From assembly GCF_039830145.1 (NCBI RefSeq), contig NZ_CP156082.1, positions 2,808,001 to 2,872,000 on the forward strand: a DNA stretch of 64,000 bases. Reading direction: 5' to 3'. The notes under the pieces are model-generated. The model worked only from the letters and a program-made list of their open reading frames with translations. It was not told the DNA's origin and ran no database searches. This document shows, piece by piece, positions 35,571-44,722 of the stretch. The number at the start of each line of letters is the position of its first letter. The first letter of the stretch is position 1. This DNA is from Croceibacterium sp. TMG7-5b_MA50 (GTDB lineage: Bacteria > Pseudomonadota > Alphaproteobacteria > Sphingomonadales > Sphingomonadaceae). The position numbers and the translations under genes are program-made.

Positions 35571-36779
35571 ATGGCTGGAACCATGTCGAAGTGTACCGGC
35601 GCGGACCGGCCGAGCAACAGGCGGCGTATTGCCTTCGTGATCAACTCCATCGGCTATGGCGGGGCCGAGCGGGCACTGGCCAATATCCTGGAGGCGGGGC
35701 TATCGAAGCGGCCGGACTGGGATATCCACCTGGTCATCCTGGACGACATGGCGCATCGCCGACAGATGCCCGCCGGCATCGTCGTGCATACGCTGGACGC
35801 GCGGGAGCGGACCGGGCGTTCGATCAGGGTCCTGCGCACCTGCCTGGCTGAACTGCGCCCGAACCTGGTGGTGAGCTTCCTCGTCCGCGCCAATGTGGCA
35901 TCCGCCTGCGCTGGCCGGCTGCTCGGTATCCCGGTGATCGTATGCGAACGGATGCACCTGACATCCCATTTTCGCCTGAAGTATCGTGGTTGGCGCCATC
36001 TTGCCGCCCGCGTCGCCCCGCGCCTGTGCTACCGTCTGGCGACCCGCATCCTGGGCGTTTCGGAAGGCGTCAGCGAGGATCTTGCGCTGAATTTCGGTGT
36101 CGATCGGTCCAAGCTCGCCACGATCAACAACCCGTACGACATCGCCGCCATCCGCCGCGACGGGGAGAAGGAGCCGGAGTTTGCCTTGCCTGACCGCTTC
36201 ATCGTTGCGGCCGGCCGGTTGGAACTAGGCAAGAACTTCGCCGGCCTGATCCGGGCCTTTGCCGCTAGCCGTATAGGCGGGCAACTGGTCATCGTGGGGG
36301 AAGGGGGGCAGCGGAGCGAACTGCAACGCCTCGTCACGGATTTGAACCTGACCGATCGCGTGATACTGCCTGGTTACGCATCCAATCCGTTCGCCATCAT
36401 CGCCCGTGCGAAGTTCTTTGTTTCCTCTTCTCTCAACGAGGGGTTCCCCAATGCGCTGGTCGAGGCGATGGTTCTGGGCAAGCCCATCGTCGCGACGGAT
36501 TGCCCATCCGGCCCGGCGGAGATCCTGCGTGGTGCGGCGCCCACCGCCGCCGGCGAGGTCGCCCTGGCGGAATATGGCATGCTGGTCAGGCCTCAGGACG
36601 ATGCGGCCCTTGCCCATGCGATAGACTTGATGGCGGCCAACCCCATGCTGGAGCGATACAGGCAGAAATCTATCCAGCGGGCCGGCGATTTTGCGGCTCC
36701 GATCATCAGCGGCCAGTATTGGCGGTTGTTTGACGGTGTCGCCGCGGGATCAGGCCGGGATCGCGCTAGTCAGCCATGA
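35571..36779 (+). CDS. Family 4 glycosyltransferase
   Basis: The 402-residue product has a GT-B fold with the N-terminal sequence NSIGYGGAERALANIL and the C-terminal donor-site EX7E motif in SLNEGFPNALVEAMVLGKP. A retaining mechanism is expected. ATG 35571 is used; ATG 35583 and an upstream TTG 35550 are alternatives. It is the second glycosyltransferase in this direction and converges on the next gene with a 14-base overlap of the coding ends. Confidence 0.87.
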   Translation: MAGTMSKCTGADRPSNRRRIAFVINSIGYGGAERALANILEAGLSKRPDWDIHLVILDDMAHRRQMPAGIVVHTLDARERTGRSIRVLRTCLAELRPNLVVSFLVRANVASACAGRLLGIPVIVCERMHLTSHFRLKYRGWRHLAARVAPRLCYRLATRILGVSEGVSEDLALNFGVDRSKLATINNPYDIAAIRRDGEKEPEFALPDRFIVAAGRLELGKNFAGLIRAFAASRIGGQLVIVGEGGQRSELQRLVTDLNLTDRVILPGYASNPFAIIARAKFFVSSSLNEGFPNALVEAMVLGKPIVATDCPSGPAEILRGAAPTAAGEVALAEYGMLVRPQDDAALAHAIDLMAANPMLERYRQKSIQRAGDFAAPIISGQYWRLFDGVAAGSGRDRASQP

Positions 36780-37875
36780 TGGCGGTATACAGCGCGATGT
36801 GGTCACGCGCGGCAATCGACCAGTCCGTACGATGGTGTGCAATGGCTTCGCGCGACAGGTATGCGCTGTAATCCTGCACCGTCAGCGCGGCGGTGAGCGC
36901 ATCGACATCGCCCACCGGCAGGTAGCATTGTGGTTCAAGCCCGAACTCTCGATGCGGCGGTATGTCGCTGAGCAGGATGGGAATCCCGGCCGACAGGGCT
37001 TCCGCCACCACCAGTCCAAAGCCTTCCATGTGGGAGGGGTGGACGAACAGGGCCGCCCCTTCGTAGAGTTGCCGAAGATCGGCGCCGGACCGATAGCCGG
37101 CGAACACGACGTTTGCCGGGGCCTGTTCCTGCAATGCCTCGGCATAGGCAGTGTTGCCCGCGGCAGATCCGACTATGGCAAGCTTGTACCCGTCGAGACC
37201 GGCACCGGCGAACGCGGCGACCAGTTCATGGAAGCCCTTGGTGGCTTCCAATCGCCCGACGGCCAGCAGGTATCGACCCGCTTCCAGATCGAGATCGTCC
37301 AGGACTGTCGAGGAGCCGCCGGTGGCTATATCATCGAGGCTGCCGGCATGGCGGATGGCAACGGTGCGGCGCCGGGCCGCCGGAACCCGTTGGAGGAAGT
37401 CGTCGCGGAGCCAGTCGCTGACGCAGACTACGCGATTGGCGAAGCGGCCGGCCAGCCGTTCCCCCGTCATCAGGAACAGGCGGCCCAGGTGACCCCACTT
37501 GGGGCGCTGGTAGTCGGGGGCGTGGTGGGTCACGACCGTACGGACGCGCAGCAGCCATGCCAGCGGGGTGAAGAATGCCGGCCCTATCCCGTGGATGTGG
37601 ATGATGTCGGGCTTCAGCCGCAGCCAGGCATAGAGGATGGCCCATGCCGTATGCACCACGGTGTCGACGCCCCAGATGAACGGCGACCAGAGCGACAGCA
37701 CCTGCGTGCCGCGAAAATCGAAGCGGTCTTCCGGTCCGTAGCCGCGCCGGATCAGCAACGTGACCCGCACGTCCGCATCGTTTGCCACGATCGCGGGATA
37801 CAGGCGCTCGCACTGCGCCTCTATCCCGCCGATCACGTTGGGCACGCCGCGCAGCCCTATCACGCAGACGTGCAT
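36766..37875 (-). CDS. Family 4 glycosyltransferase (WcaI/RfaB-like)
   Basis: The 369-residue product opens with VCVIGLRGVPNVIGGIEAQCE, a start typical of GT4 rhamnosyl/glucosyl transferases of the DUF1972 type. It has LLAVGRLEATKGFHELV and the EX7E motif in HMEGFGLVVAEALSAG. ATG 37875 is preferred over the preceding GTG. Its 3' end overlaps that of the convergent GT4 gene, and it lies 111 bases downstream of the UDP-xylose synthase gene on the same strand. Confidence 0.85.
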   Translation of the reverse strand: MHVCVIGLRGVPNVIGGIEAQCERLYPAIVANDADVRVTLLIRRGYGPEDRFDFRGTQVLSLWSPFIWGVDTVVHTAWAILYAWLRLKPDIIHIHGIGPAFFTPLAWLLRVRTVVTHHAPDYQRPKWGHLGRLFLMTGERLAGRFANRVVCVSDWLRDDFLQRVPAARRRTVAIRHAGSLDDIATGGSSTVLDDLDLEAGRYLLAVGRLEATKGFHELVAAFAGAGLDGYKLAIVGSAAGNTAYAEALQEQAPANVVFAGYRSGADLRQLYEGAALFVHPSHMEGFGLVVAEALSAGIPILLSDIPPHREFGLEPQCYLPVGDVDALTAALTVQDYSAYLSREAIAHHRTDWSIAARDHIALYTAIMAD

Positions 37876-37986
37876 CACCGCTTCCCGAACGCTGCCGGGA
37901 TGCGGCGACCGCCCGCCATCCTGTCAATCATGTGATCGGAGCCGCGCAAGGCACGACGCCATGATCGGGCGCCTTCATGACGCGGA

Positions 37987-38934
37987 TTATCGCTGCGCCA
38001 GCAGAGAGCGGAAGTAGGACACGGTTTCCACCAGCCCGTCACGCAAGGCGACGCTTGGCGCCCAGCCCAGAGCGGTGCGGGCACGTTCAATCTCTGGCTG
38101 GCGCTGGCGTGGATCATCCTCGGGGAGCGGCCGGAATTCGATCGGGGATCGGCTGTCGGTCAACTCCACCACCAGTTCGGCCAGTTGCAACATCGTGAAC
38201 TCACCCGGATTGCCGAGGTTGATCGGCCCGGTGACATCCTCCGGTGTATTCATCAGGCGGATCAGGCCGTCTATCAGGTCTGATACGTAGCAGAAGGAGC
38301 GGGTCTGCGAGCCGTCGCCATAGATCGTGATGGGAGAGCCGGACAACGCCTGGACAATGAAGTTCGACACGACCCTGCCATCGTCCGGCTGCATTCGCGG
38401 GCCATAGGTGTTGAAGATCCGCGCGACCTTGATCTCGAGCTGATATTGCCGGTTGTAGTCGAAGAACAGCGTTTCCGCACACCGCTTCCCTTCGTCATAA
38501 CAGGACCGGAACCCGGTCGGGTTAACCTTGCCCCAGTATGACTCCGGCTGCGGGTGCACCTCCGGGTCGCCATACACCTCCGACGTTGACGCCTGCAGGA
38601 CGCGGACGTGCAGCCTGCGGGCGAGGTCGAGGACGTTGATCGCGCCGTGTACGCTGGTCTTGGTGGTCTGGACCGGGTCGCGCTGGTAGTGCACCGGGCT
38701 GGCGGGGCAGGCGAGATTGTAAATCTCGTCCACTTCCAGATGGATCGGCTGCGTGACGTCGTGACGGACAACGTCGAACAGATCGTGCGACAGCAGGTGC
38801 CGGATGTTGTCGCGCGATCCGGTGAAGAAGTTGTCGAGGCAGATGACCTCGTTGCCGGCCGCGATTAGCCGGTCACACAGGTGGGAGCCCAGAAAGCCGG
38901 CGCCCCCCGTCACAAGTATCCGCTTCCGATGCAT
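37987..38934 (-). CDS. uxs: UDP-glucuronate decarboxylase (UDP-xylose synthase)
   Basis: The 315-residue SDR-type enzyme matches UXS along its whole length: [18 protein letters not shown] (NAD site), [57 protein letters not shown] (Tyr-X3-Lys), [19 protein letters not shown] and [13 protein letters not shown]. It converts UDP-glucuronate to UDP-xylose in the cytoplasm. With Ugd at the right end of the window it completes a UDP-Glc to UDP-Xyl route, which implies xylose in the polysaccharide. Confidence 0.92.
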   Translation of the reverse strand: MHRKRILVTGGAGFLGSHLCDRLIAAGNEVICLDNFFTGSRDNIRHLLSHDLFDVVRHDVTQPIHLEVDEIYNLACPASPVHYQRDPVQTTKTSVHGAINVLDLARRLHVRVLQASTSEVYGDPEVHPQPESYWGKVNPTGFRSCYDEGKRCAETLFFDYNRQYQLEIKVARIFNTYGPRMQPDDGRVVSNFIVQALSGSPITIYGDGSQTRSFCYVSDLIDGLIRLMNTPEDVTGPINLGNPGEFTMLQLAELVVELTDSRSPIEFRPLPEDDPRQRQPEIERARTALGWAPSVALRDGLVETVSYFRSLLAQR

Positions 38935-39090
38935 GCCTCGCCCCCTTAGTCACACCTGCCTGTGGCATGGCTGAAAGAGCAGAATCTTCAAGCGCCTGCG
39001 GCGATAGCGTCTCGACTTGAACCACCCGGTCGGCCAGCCTGGACAACCGGGAGCGCCAGCGGAGCCGACCGATGGACAGCGGATCGCCGC

Positions 39091-40041
39091 CTACATGAAC
39101 CGGATATCCTTGAACACCTTGCGATCGTCCAGACGATACTTGAGGAAGCGGGCACCCAGTCTTGCGCGTTCTTTCGCGCGTCCGAGCACGCTGCCGTCAC
39201 GGGTCTTTTCCTCCAGCACGGACGATGCGCGCTGCCAGTTCCGGTTTGTCAGCGATTCGCGTATCAGCCAGTCGATGTAGAACCGGCGGCCATAATCCAG
39301 TTCGTAGATGGAATGGGGGTGCCTTTCGAGCATCTCGGCACGCACGATCGCGTCGGATCGCAGCATCTGCGCCGCGTCGCCCGACATCGATCCTGCCAGT
39401 GCCCGGTAGCCGACAAGATGATCGCGGATCACGGTGAACAGGCTGCGTTCCGCAAGCAGCAGGTACAGCTTCCAGTCCTCGCACCCTTGTGCCCTTTGCG
39501 CCCGCAGGCCCGGGTCATAGCCGCCCGCTTCGATCACGAGATCGCGCCGCATCAACGCGCAACTGCCATTCCCCACGAAGTTGCCGACGAACAATTGCGG
39601 CAGCACATCGCCTTCATGGACCGGCCTGCCACCGCGGGAGGTGATGGTGCCATGTCCGTCGATCACCGCGCTCCAGCAATAGACTAGCCCCGTTTCCGGC
39701 CCGCCGGCGCGCATCGCCCGCATCTGACGTTCAATCTTGCGCGGACGCCAGAGGTCATCCGCGTCCACAGGCGCGACAAAGGCCCCTTGCGACACGTCCA
39801 GTCCGTGGTTCCGGGCTGCCGCCACCCCCCCGTTCTTCTGCGTGATGACGCGGATGCGCGGATCAAGGGCTGCCTGCGCCTCCGCCAAAGCGCGCGTGTC
39901 ATCGGACGAGCCATCATCGACCACGATAATGTCGAGCGCCCGGTATGTCTGCGCGCGAACGCTTTCCAGCGTTTCCGTTATGGTCGCGGCCGCATTGTAG
40001 GCCGGTATGATTACGCTGACCAATTCCTCGCGCACGTCCAC
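39091..40041 (-). CDS. Family 2 glycosyltransferase (paralogue A)
   Basis: The 316-residue GT-A enzyme has LVSVIIPAYNAAATITETL, DIIVVDDGSSDDT, AAARNHGLD, the DXD motif PVDADDLW, and QGCEDWKLYL as catalytic ED. Its C-terminal half resembles that of the GT2 at 43629-44657, including the stretch (L)RAxxAQGCED and a matching LRSDAIVRAEMLERHP, so the two are paralogues. GTG 40041 is chosen because GAGGAG lies 8 bases upstream; GTG 40050 would sit directly on that site. Confidence 0.85.
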   Translation of the reverse strand: MDVREELVSVIIPAYNAAATITETLESVRAQTYRALDIIVVDDGSSDDTRALAEAQAALDPRIRVITQKNGGVAAARNHGLDVSQGAFVAPVDADDLWRPRKIERQMRAMRAGGPETGLVYCWSAVIDGHGTITSRGGRPVHEGDVLPQLFVGNFVGNGSCALMRRDLVIEAGGYDPGLRAQRAQGCEDWKLYLLLAERSLFTVIRDHLVGYRALAGSMSGDAAQMLRSDAIVRAEMLERHPHSIYELDYGRRFYIDWLIRESLTNRNWQRASSVLEEKTRDGSVLGRAKERARLGARFLKYRLDDRKVFKDIRFM

Positions 40042-40230
40042 CCGCAACACTCCTCAGATTTGGCACAGCCATATTGATTGACCAGCGGTTCGGCCAAGTG
40101 ATGAACCCTGCATTGTCTCATTACCATGCATGCGGCAGCGTCACAGGACAAGACAGGCAGGTCAGAGGGCGCTAGCAAGTTGCCGGGGAAATCCATCGAT
40201 GTGATGGACGGCCGAGCGGGAAGCACATTG

Positions 40231-41055
40231 ATGAGTAGCGGGCGGTCGGACGCACCCGGTATTTCCACGCGGACAGGCGCGGGTGCAGGTGGCGGCACCC
40301 TGGTGCGACTGTGGGATGTAATCGTCGTCCTCGTCACACGGGATTACAAGGGCCGGTACAAGAATACCGTCATCGGCCTGGGCTGGTCCCTCATCAGCCC
40401 CCTGATGTACCTGGCGGTTTTCTATACGGTTTTCCGGATTGCCTTTGCGATCTCCGTACCGTTCTACGCAACTTACGTCTTTATCGGCGTCCTTGCATGG
40501 ATGTGGGTCCAGTCGGCGTTGAATGATTCTGTCGGCAGCATCACGTCGCGGCCGAACTTGATCATGCAACCGGGTTTTCCCGTGGCCGCGCTGCCGATTG
40601 CGGCGATCGCCACCAACCTGATTACCTTTGCCGCTGCCACTCCGGTTCTGATCCTGATCGCCCTGATCGAAGGGGCCGGGCTGCATGTATCGATCCTGCT
40701 TATGCCGCTGATCGCGGCGGTGCAGTTCCTGCTGATGCTGGGCTTCGCCTATATCGTCGCGGCTTTGAATGTCGTGTTCCGGGATACGCAATATATCCTG
40801 CCGGTGGTGCTGCAGCTTGGCTACTACATCTCCCCAATATTCTATGATCCGGCTTCCATTCCGGCAGAATACCGTTCCCTCCTCCAGCTCAACCCCTTGT
40901 ACCATATCATCGCCGGGTATCGGGCCGTGGTGATCGACGGGGTGGCGCCGCAATTCCTGCCGCTCGCGATCGTGGCTGCCGCATCGATCGTACTGCTGGT
41001 CATCGCGCACCGCTATTTCATGCGCGCGAGTGCCAATTTCCTGGAGGAGATTTGA
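40231..41055 (+). CDS. wzm: ABC-2 type polysaccharide export permease
   Basis: The 274-residue protein has six predicted membrane helices and the family signatures RDYKGRYKNTVIGLGWSLISPL near the N-terminus and GYYISPIFY near the end. With the ATPase that follows it forms a Wzm/Wzt (KpsMT/RfbAB-like) exporter, which moves a complete lipid-linked glycan across the inner membrane. ATG 40231 has GGGAAG 7 bases upstream and gives the usual family length; the frame is open from ATG 40126, which has no ribosome site and weaker coding composition. The stop overlaps the wzt start by one base. Confidence 0.87.
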   Translation: MSSGRSDAPGISTRTGAGAGGGTLVRLWDVIVVLVTRDYKGRYKNTVIGLGWSLISPLMYLAVFYTVFRIAFAISVPFYATYVFIGVLAWMWVQSALNDSVGSITSRPNLIMQPGFPVAALPIAAIATNLITFAAATPVLILIALIEGAGLHVSILLMPLIAAVQFLLMLGFAYIVAALNVVFRDTQYILPVVLQLGYYISPIFYDPASIPAEYRSLLQLNPLYHIIAGYRAVVIDGVAPQFLPLAIVAAASIVLLVIAHRYFMRASANFLEEI

Positions 41056-42332
41056 TGCAAGGTCGCATTTCGGCCAGCGGTGTCGGCAAGCGGTTCCGCG
41101 CACGGCACGAAGACGCGCCCCGCACCGCCAAGGAGTGGTTGTTGCGCCTGGGGTCGCACAAGCGCTCGACCGACCATTTCTGGGCGCTGCGTGACCTGTC
41201 GATCGAAGTCCCGGCCGGCGAGATGCTGGGGGTCGTCGGCCACAATGGCGCCGGCAAGTCGACCTTGCTGCGGCTGCTGGGCGGCGTGATGCAGCCGGAC
41301 GAGGGACAGCTGCTGACGGGCGGCCGCGTGGGGGGCATGCTGGCCCTGAATTCCGGCATGCACGAGGATCTGAGCGGTCGCGACAATATCCTGATCAACG
41401 GCGTCATTGCCGGGCTGTCACGAACCGAGATCAGGGAGCGACTGGACGAGATCATCAGCTTTGCCGAGCTGGAGCAGTTCATCGACAATCCGGTCCGCAC
41501 CTATAGCAGCGGGATGAAGCTGCGTCTCGGCTTCGCCACGGCGGCTCACGTTCAGCCCGACATCCTGCTGATCGACGAGGTGCTATCGGTCGGCGATGTC
41601 GCCTTCCAGCAGAAATGCCTCGATCGCATCCAGTCATTCCGGGCCCGGGGCTGCACGATCGTATTGATCAGTCACGATCTGGGGCAGGTGGAAAAGCTGT
41701 GCGATCGCGTGCTGTGGCTGAGCGGCGGCCATGTCGCGGCACTTGGCGCAGCGGCCACGGTGGTGCCGGATTACCGCGTCACGATGATGAACCGGACGCG
41801 TGTGATGACCAGGGACGACTTTCCAACCGTGATCTCCACCGATGGGGTGACTCTCGAACCGATGAAGAACCGGTTCGGCTCCTTTGAAGCCAGGATCTCC
41901 GGGGTCCGTGTCAGTGGTCCGAATGGCGATGGCTCGAAGATTTTCTCGCCCGATCAGCCCATCGTCATCGACATCGACATCGACGGCGCCGGGCTGCAGA
42001 AGCGTGGCATCGTCGCCGTGGCGTTCGGAAATGACGAGCGCGGCAATCCGCTGGACCTGAATACGTGGGGCGAGGGCATCGACCTGCCCGAACTGGGTCA
42101 GCTTCGCTCCGTGCGGCTCACCATCGACAGGCTGGACCTCGCCCCAGGCGACTATTTCCTGACGATCGGATTGTACGAGGCAGGCTGGGCCTACGCTTAT
42201 GATTACCAATGGCGTGTCTCCCACATCACCATCAGCAACGGCGTGGCCACCACCGGGCCGTTGAGCCCGCCTCGGCGGTGGGATGTCCAGTACCAGGTCA
42301 GGGATGCTGCAACCGGCTCTGTTGCCACCTGA
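41055..42332 (+). CDS. wzt: Polysaccharide export ATPase with C-terminal substrate-recognition domain
   Basis: The 425-residue product has an ABC ATPase domain (1-245): Walker A VVGHNGAGKST at 61-70, signature YSSGMKLRLG at 150-159, Walker B ILLIDEVLSVGD and switch His in LISHDLG. A Wzt_C-like beta-sandwich (about 265-410) follows, ending in YDYQWRVSHITISNG-like text. In O-antigen systems that domain binds the capped non-reducing end and couples chain termination to export. GGAGGAGA precedes ATG 41055. It is translationally coupled to wzm. Confidence 0.9.
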   Translation: MQGRISASGVGKRFRARHEDAPRTAKEWLLRLGSHKRSTDHFWALRDLSIEVPAGEMLGVVGHNGAGKSTLLRLLGGVMQPDEGQLLTGGRVGGMLALNSGMHEDLSGRDNILINGVIAGLSRTEIRERLDEIISFAELEQFIDNPVRTYSSGMKLRLGFATAAHVQPDILLIDEVLSVGDVAFQQKCLDRIQSFRARGCTIVLISHDLGQVEKLCDRVLWLSGGHVAALGAAATVVPDYRVTMMNRTRVMTRDDFPTVISTDGVTLEPMKNRFGSFEARISGVRVSGPNGDGSKIFSPDQPIVIDIDIDGAGLQKRGIVAVAFGNDERGNPLDLNTWGEGIDLPELGQLRSVRLTIDRLDLAPGDYFLTIGLYEAGWAYAYDYQWRVSHITISNGVATTGPLSPPRRWDVQYQVRDAATGSVAT

Positions 42333-43281
42333 GCGCCGTCTCCACGATGAAGTCGATGGATGATCGCGACGGCATCCAGCCGAGCTTCGCCTGGGCGCGG
42401 GCCGCCGAGGCCACCAGCATCGCCGGATCGCCGGGCCGGGGCGGGGCATGGACGACCTGCAGCCCGCCCCCTGTCGCCCGGTTCACCGTATCGGCCAGTT
42501 CCAGCACCGATGTTCCGGTGCCGGTGCCCAGGTTGAAAATCTCCACCCCGGTTGCATCCAGCAGCTTTTCCGCTGCCAGAACATGCGCATCGGCAAGGTC
42601 GGCGACATGGATGTAGTCGCGGATGGCGCTGCCGTCCCGCGTGTCGAAGGCGGTGCCGTTGACGCGGAAGACGCCACCCTCCTTCAGCGCGGCCGCGATG
42701 GCGAGGGGGATGGCATGGGGCTCCGGCTCATGCCGTTCGCCGATCTCCCCGTCAGGGTCACAGCCGGCCGCATTGAAATAGCGCAGGATCGTGGATGAGA
42801 AGCCATATGCCTGGCAGTAATCTTCCAGCATGCGTTCAATGATGAACTTCGACCAGCCGTACGGGTTGATCGGCGCCTGCGGGTGATCTTCATCGATCGG
42901 CAGGCGCACCGGATTGCCGTAAGTCGCACAGGTGCTGGAAAACAGGATCCGCGCCACGCCCTTGGCACGCATCGTTTCCAGCAGAGCAAGCGTCCCGGCG
43001 GTGTTGTTCGAGTAATAGAGATCCGGCTGCTCGACGGATTCCCCGACATAGGCGTAGGCCGCGAAGTGGGCGACGAGATCGGGTGCGTAGCGGTCGATCG
43101 CCGCGCCAACCGCGTCCCGGTCCGCGATATCCGCCTCCACCAGCGGGCCCCACTTCACCGCATCGCGCCAGCCCCGGCTTAGATTATCCAGCGTGACAAC
43201 GTTCCACCCGGCTGCGGCGAACGCCTTGCAGCAATGCGAGCCGACATAACCGGCACCACCTGTCACCAGAACCGTCTTCAT
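42298..43281 (-). CDS. galE: UDP-glucose 4-epimerase
   Basis: The 327-residue product has VLVTGGAGYVGSHCCKA, LDNLSRGW, VAHFAAYAYVGESV, SSTCATYGNP, the Tyr-X3-Lys site in NPYGWSKFIIERML, and ILRYFNAAGCDPDG, all typical of GalE. It interconverts UDP-Glc and UDP-Gal. ATG 43281 has GGAGG 4 bases upstream; the 12 codons before it are unsupported. The 3' end overlaps that of wzt by 35 bases on the opposite strand. Confidence 0.92.
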   Translation of the reverse strand: MKTVLVTGGAGYVGSHCCKAFAAAGWNVVTLDNLSRGWRDAVKWGPLVEADIADRDAVGAAIDRYAPDLVAHFAAYAYVGESVEQPDLYYSNNTAGTLALLETMRAKGVARILFSSTCATYGNPVRLPIDEDHPQAPINPYGWSKFIIERMLEDYCQAYGFSSTILRYFNAAGCDPDGEIGERHEPEPHAIPLAIAAALKEGGVFRVNGTAFDTRDGSAIRDYIHVADLADAHVLAAEKLLDATGVEIFNLGTGTGTSVLELADTVNRATGGGLQVVHAPPRPGDPAMLVASAARAQAKLGWMPSRSSIDFIVETALRWQQSRLQHP

Positions 43282-43628
43282 GCAGCCTCCATAAGTTTCA
43301 GGCGCCGTGCGCCGCATCCAGTCGAGCGTCGGATCGACCAGCCGGCTCCGTCAACCACGATACCCCGCGATCAAACCGACACCTCCCGCAGCCACGCCGA
43401 ATTCGTCGCTTCACGCTACCACTTCCTCCTGCCAGCACCAGCGTCTATGGCGTGATTGTCTAGGCTGCGACATCTCACCCCAGGGGCGATACGCTGTTTG
43501 TCACGACGCGCTGTTTGGGCAAGGATCGGATGCAGGCGACCAATCGGGGTATGATGGCGATGGCGGCAATTGCATCACCTCCGCCCATGTCGTGCCTGCC
43601 GGACCTGCATGGGTGGGCAGGCTGAGCC
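43282..43628. other. Intergenic region of 347 bases between divergent galE and a glycosyltransferase
   Basis: No gene was recognised. It should contain promoters for galE (minus) and the GT2 gene (plus). The 9-base sequence CGCTGTTTG occurs twice, at 43492-43500 and 43509-43517, 17 bases apart. This could be a paired binding site or chance. Confidence 0.5.
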
Positions 43629-44657
43629 GTGGGCACCTACGACCCCCAAGAGCTCGTTTCCGTAATCGTGCCAGCGTTCAACGCCGGTCATTTCATCCAT
43701 CGCACGCTGCAGAGCATCGTCTCGCAAACACACCGGGCGATGGAGATAATCGTGGTGGACGATGGGTCGACCGACGATACTGCGGCCCAGGTGGAGCGAT
43801 GGAGCCGCAGCGATCCGCGCATCCGCCTCGTCCGGCAGGACAATGCCGGCGTCGCAGCCGCGCGCAATGCGGGGATTGCGCAGGCGCGGGGTCGATACGT
43901 TGCCCCGGTCGATGCCGACGATCTCTGGGCTCCGGACAAGCTGGAACAGCAGTTGACCGCCGCATCGGGGGCCGACCGGACGATCGGCCTGGTCTACGGC
44001 TGGTACGTCCAGATCGACGAAGCTGATCGGGTAGCCCGCAAATATGCCGACATGCCAGATGCCGATGCGCTGTTGCCCGCGATGTGTCGCAACAACATCC
44101 TGGGGTCCGGCAGTCTGCCGCTGCTGCTGCGGGAAGCCGTCATCGAAGTGGGCGGGTACGACGCATCGCTGCGGGCGCGCAACGCGCAAGGGTGCGAGGA
44201 TTACCGGCTCTATTTCAGCATCATCGAGCGATACGCGACCGCGATTGTTCCAGCCTATCTGCTGGGTTACCGTATCCATGGTTCCGGAATGTCAACGAAT
44301 GTCGATGCGATGATGCGCTCCCGCGCCATCGTCACCGCAGAGATCGCGGAGCGCCATCCGCTTTGGCGAAGGAAGCTGCAGCGCGGCAATATCAGAGTGA
44401 TGCGTTTTACCCTGTCGCGGCTGATCCGCCATCGGCGCTGGAATGAAGCGCGCGTTATGATTGCCCGGATGATGCGTCTGGATGCAGCCGGGACGATGGC
44501 CGAATTGGGCAGCGGGGCGTGGCTCGCCTGCCGCCTGCTCGCCACGAAGATCGCCCACGCAGCGGGTGCTGTGACCGAGCGGCGTTTTGCGATCGGGGCA
44601 ATGCCCTATGTTCTCGACGAGGCGGCACCCCGGGGGCACGGCACGCGTCACGACTGA
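43629..44657 (+). CDS. Family 2 glycosyltransferase (paralogue B)
   Basis: The 342-residue GT-A enzyme has LVSVIVPAFNAGHFIHRTL, EIIVVDDGSTDDT, AAARNAGIA, DXD in PVDADDLW and QGCEDYRLYF. It is the paralogue of the GT2 at 39091-40041, and the pair flanks wzm-wzt-galE. The start is GTG 43629, with no convincing ribosome site; the homologous core begins within 8 codons. It probably adds a sugar to the repeat or to a terminal structure. Confidence 0.85.
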   Translation: MGTYDPQELVSVIVPAFNAGHFIHRTLQSIVSQTHRAMEIIVVDDGSTDDTAAQVERWSRSDPRIRLVRQDNAGVAAARNAGIAQARGRYVAPVDADDLWAPDKLEQQLTAASGADRTIGLVYGWYVQIDEADRVARKYADMPDADALLPAMCRNNILGSGSLPLLLREAVIEVGGYDASLRARNAQGCEDYRLYFSIIERYATAIVPAYLLGYRIHGSGMSTNVDAMMRSRAIVTAEIAERHPLWRRKLQRGNIRVMRFTLSRLIRHRRWNEARVMIARMMRLDAAGTMAELGSGAWLACRLLATKIAHAAGAVTERRFAIGAMPYVLDEAAPRGHGTRHD

Positions 44658-44722
44658 CCGACGCGTTCCACTCCCGGCCGGGCTTCGCCGGCAGACGCCG
44701 GATGGTCCGCAGTGCTTGCCGT

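Noticed and set aside
43492-43517. Direct repeat CGCTGTTTG as a regulator site
   Set aside because: Two 9-base copies alone are not enough to claim an operator; noted in the intergenic entry only.
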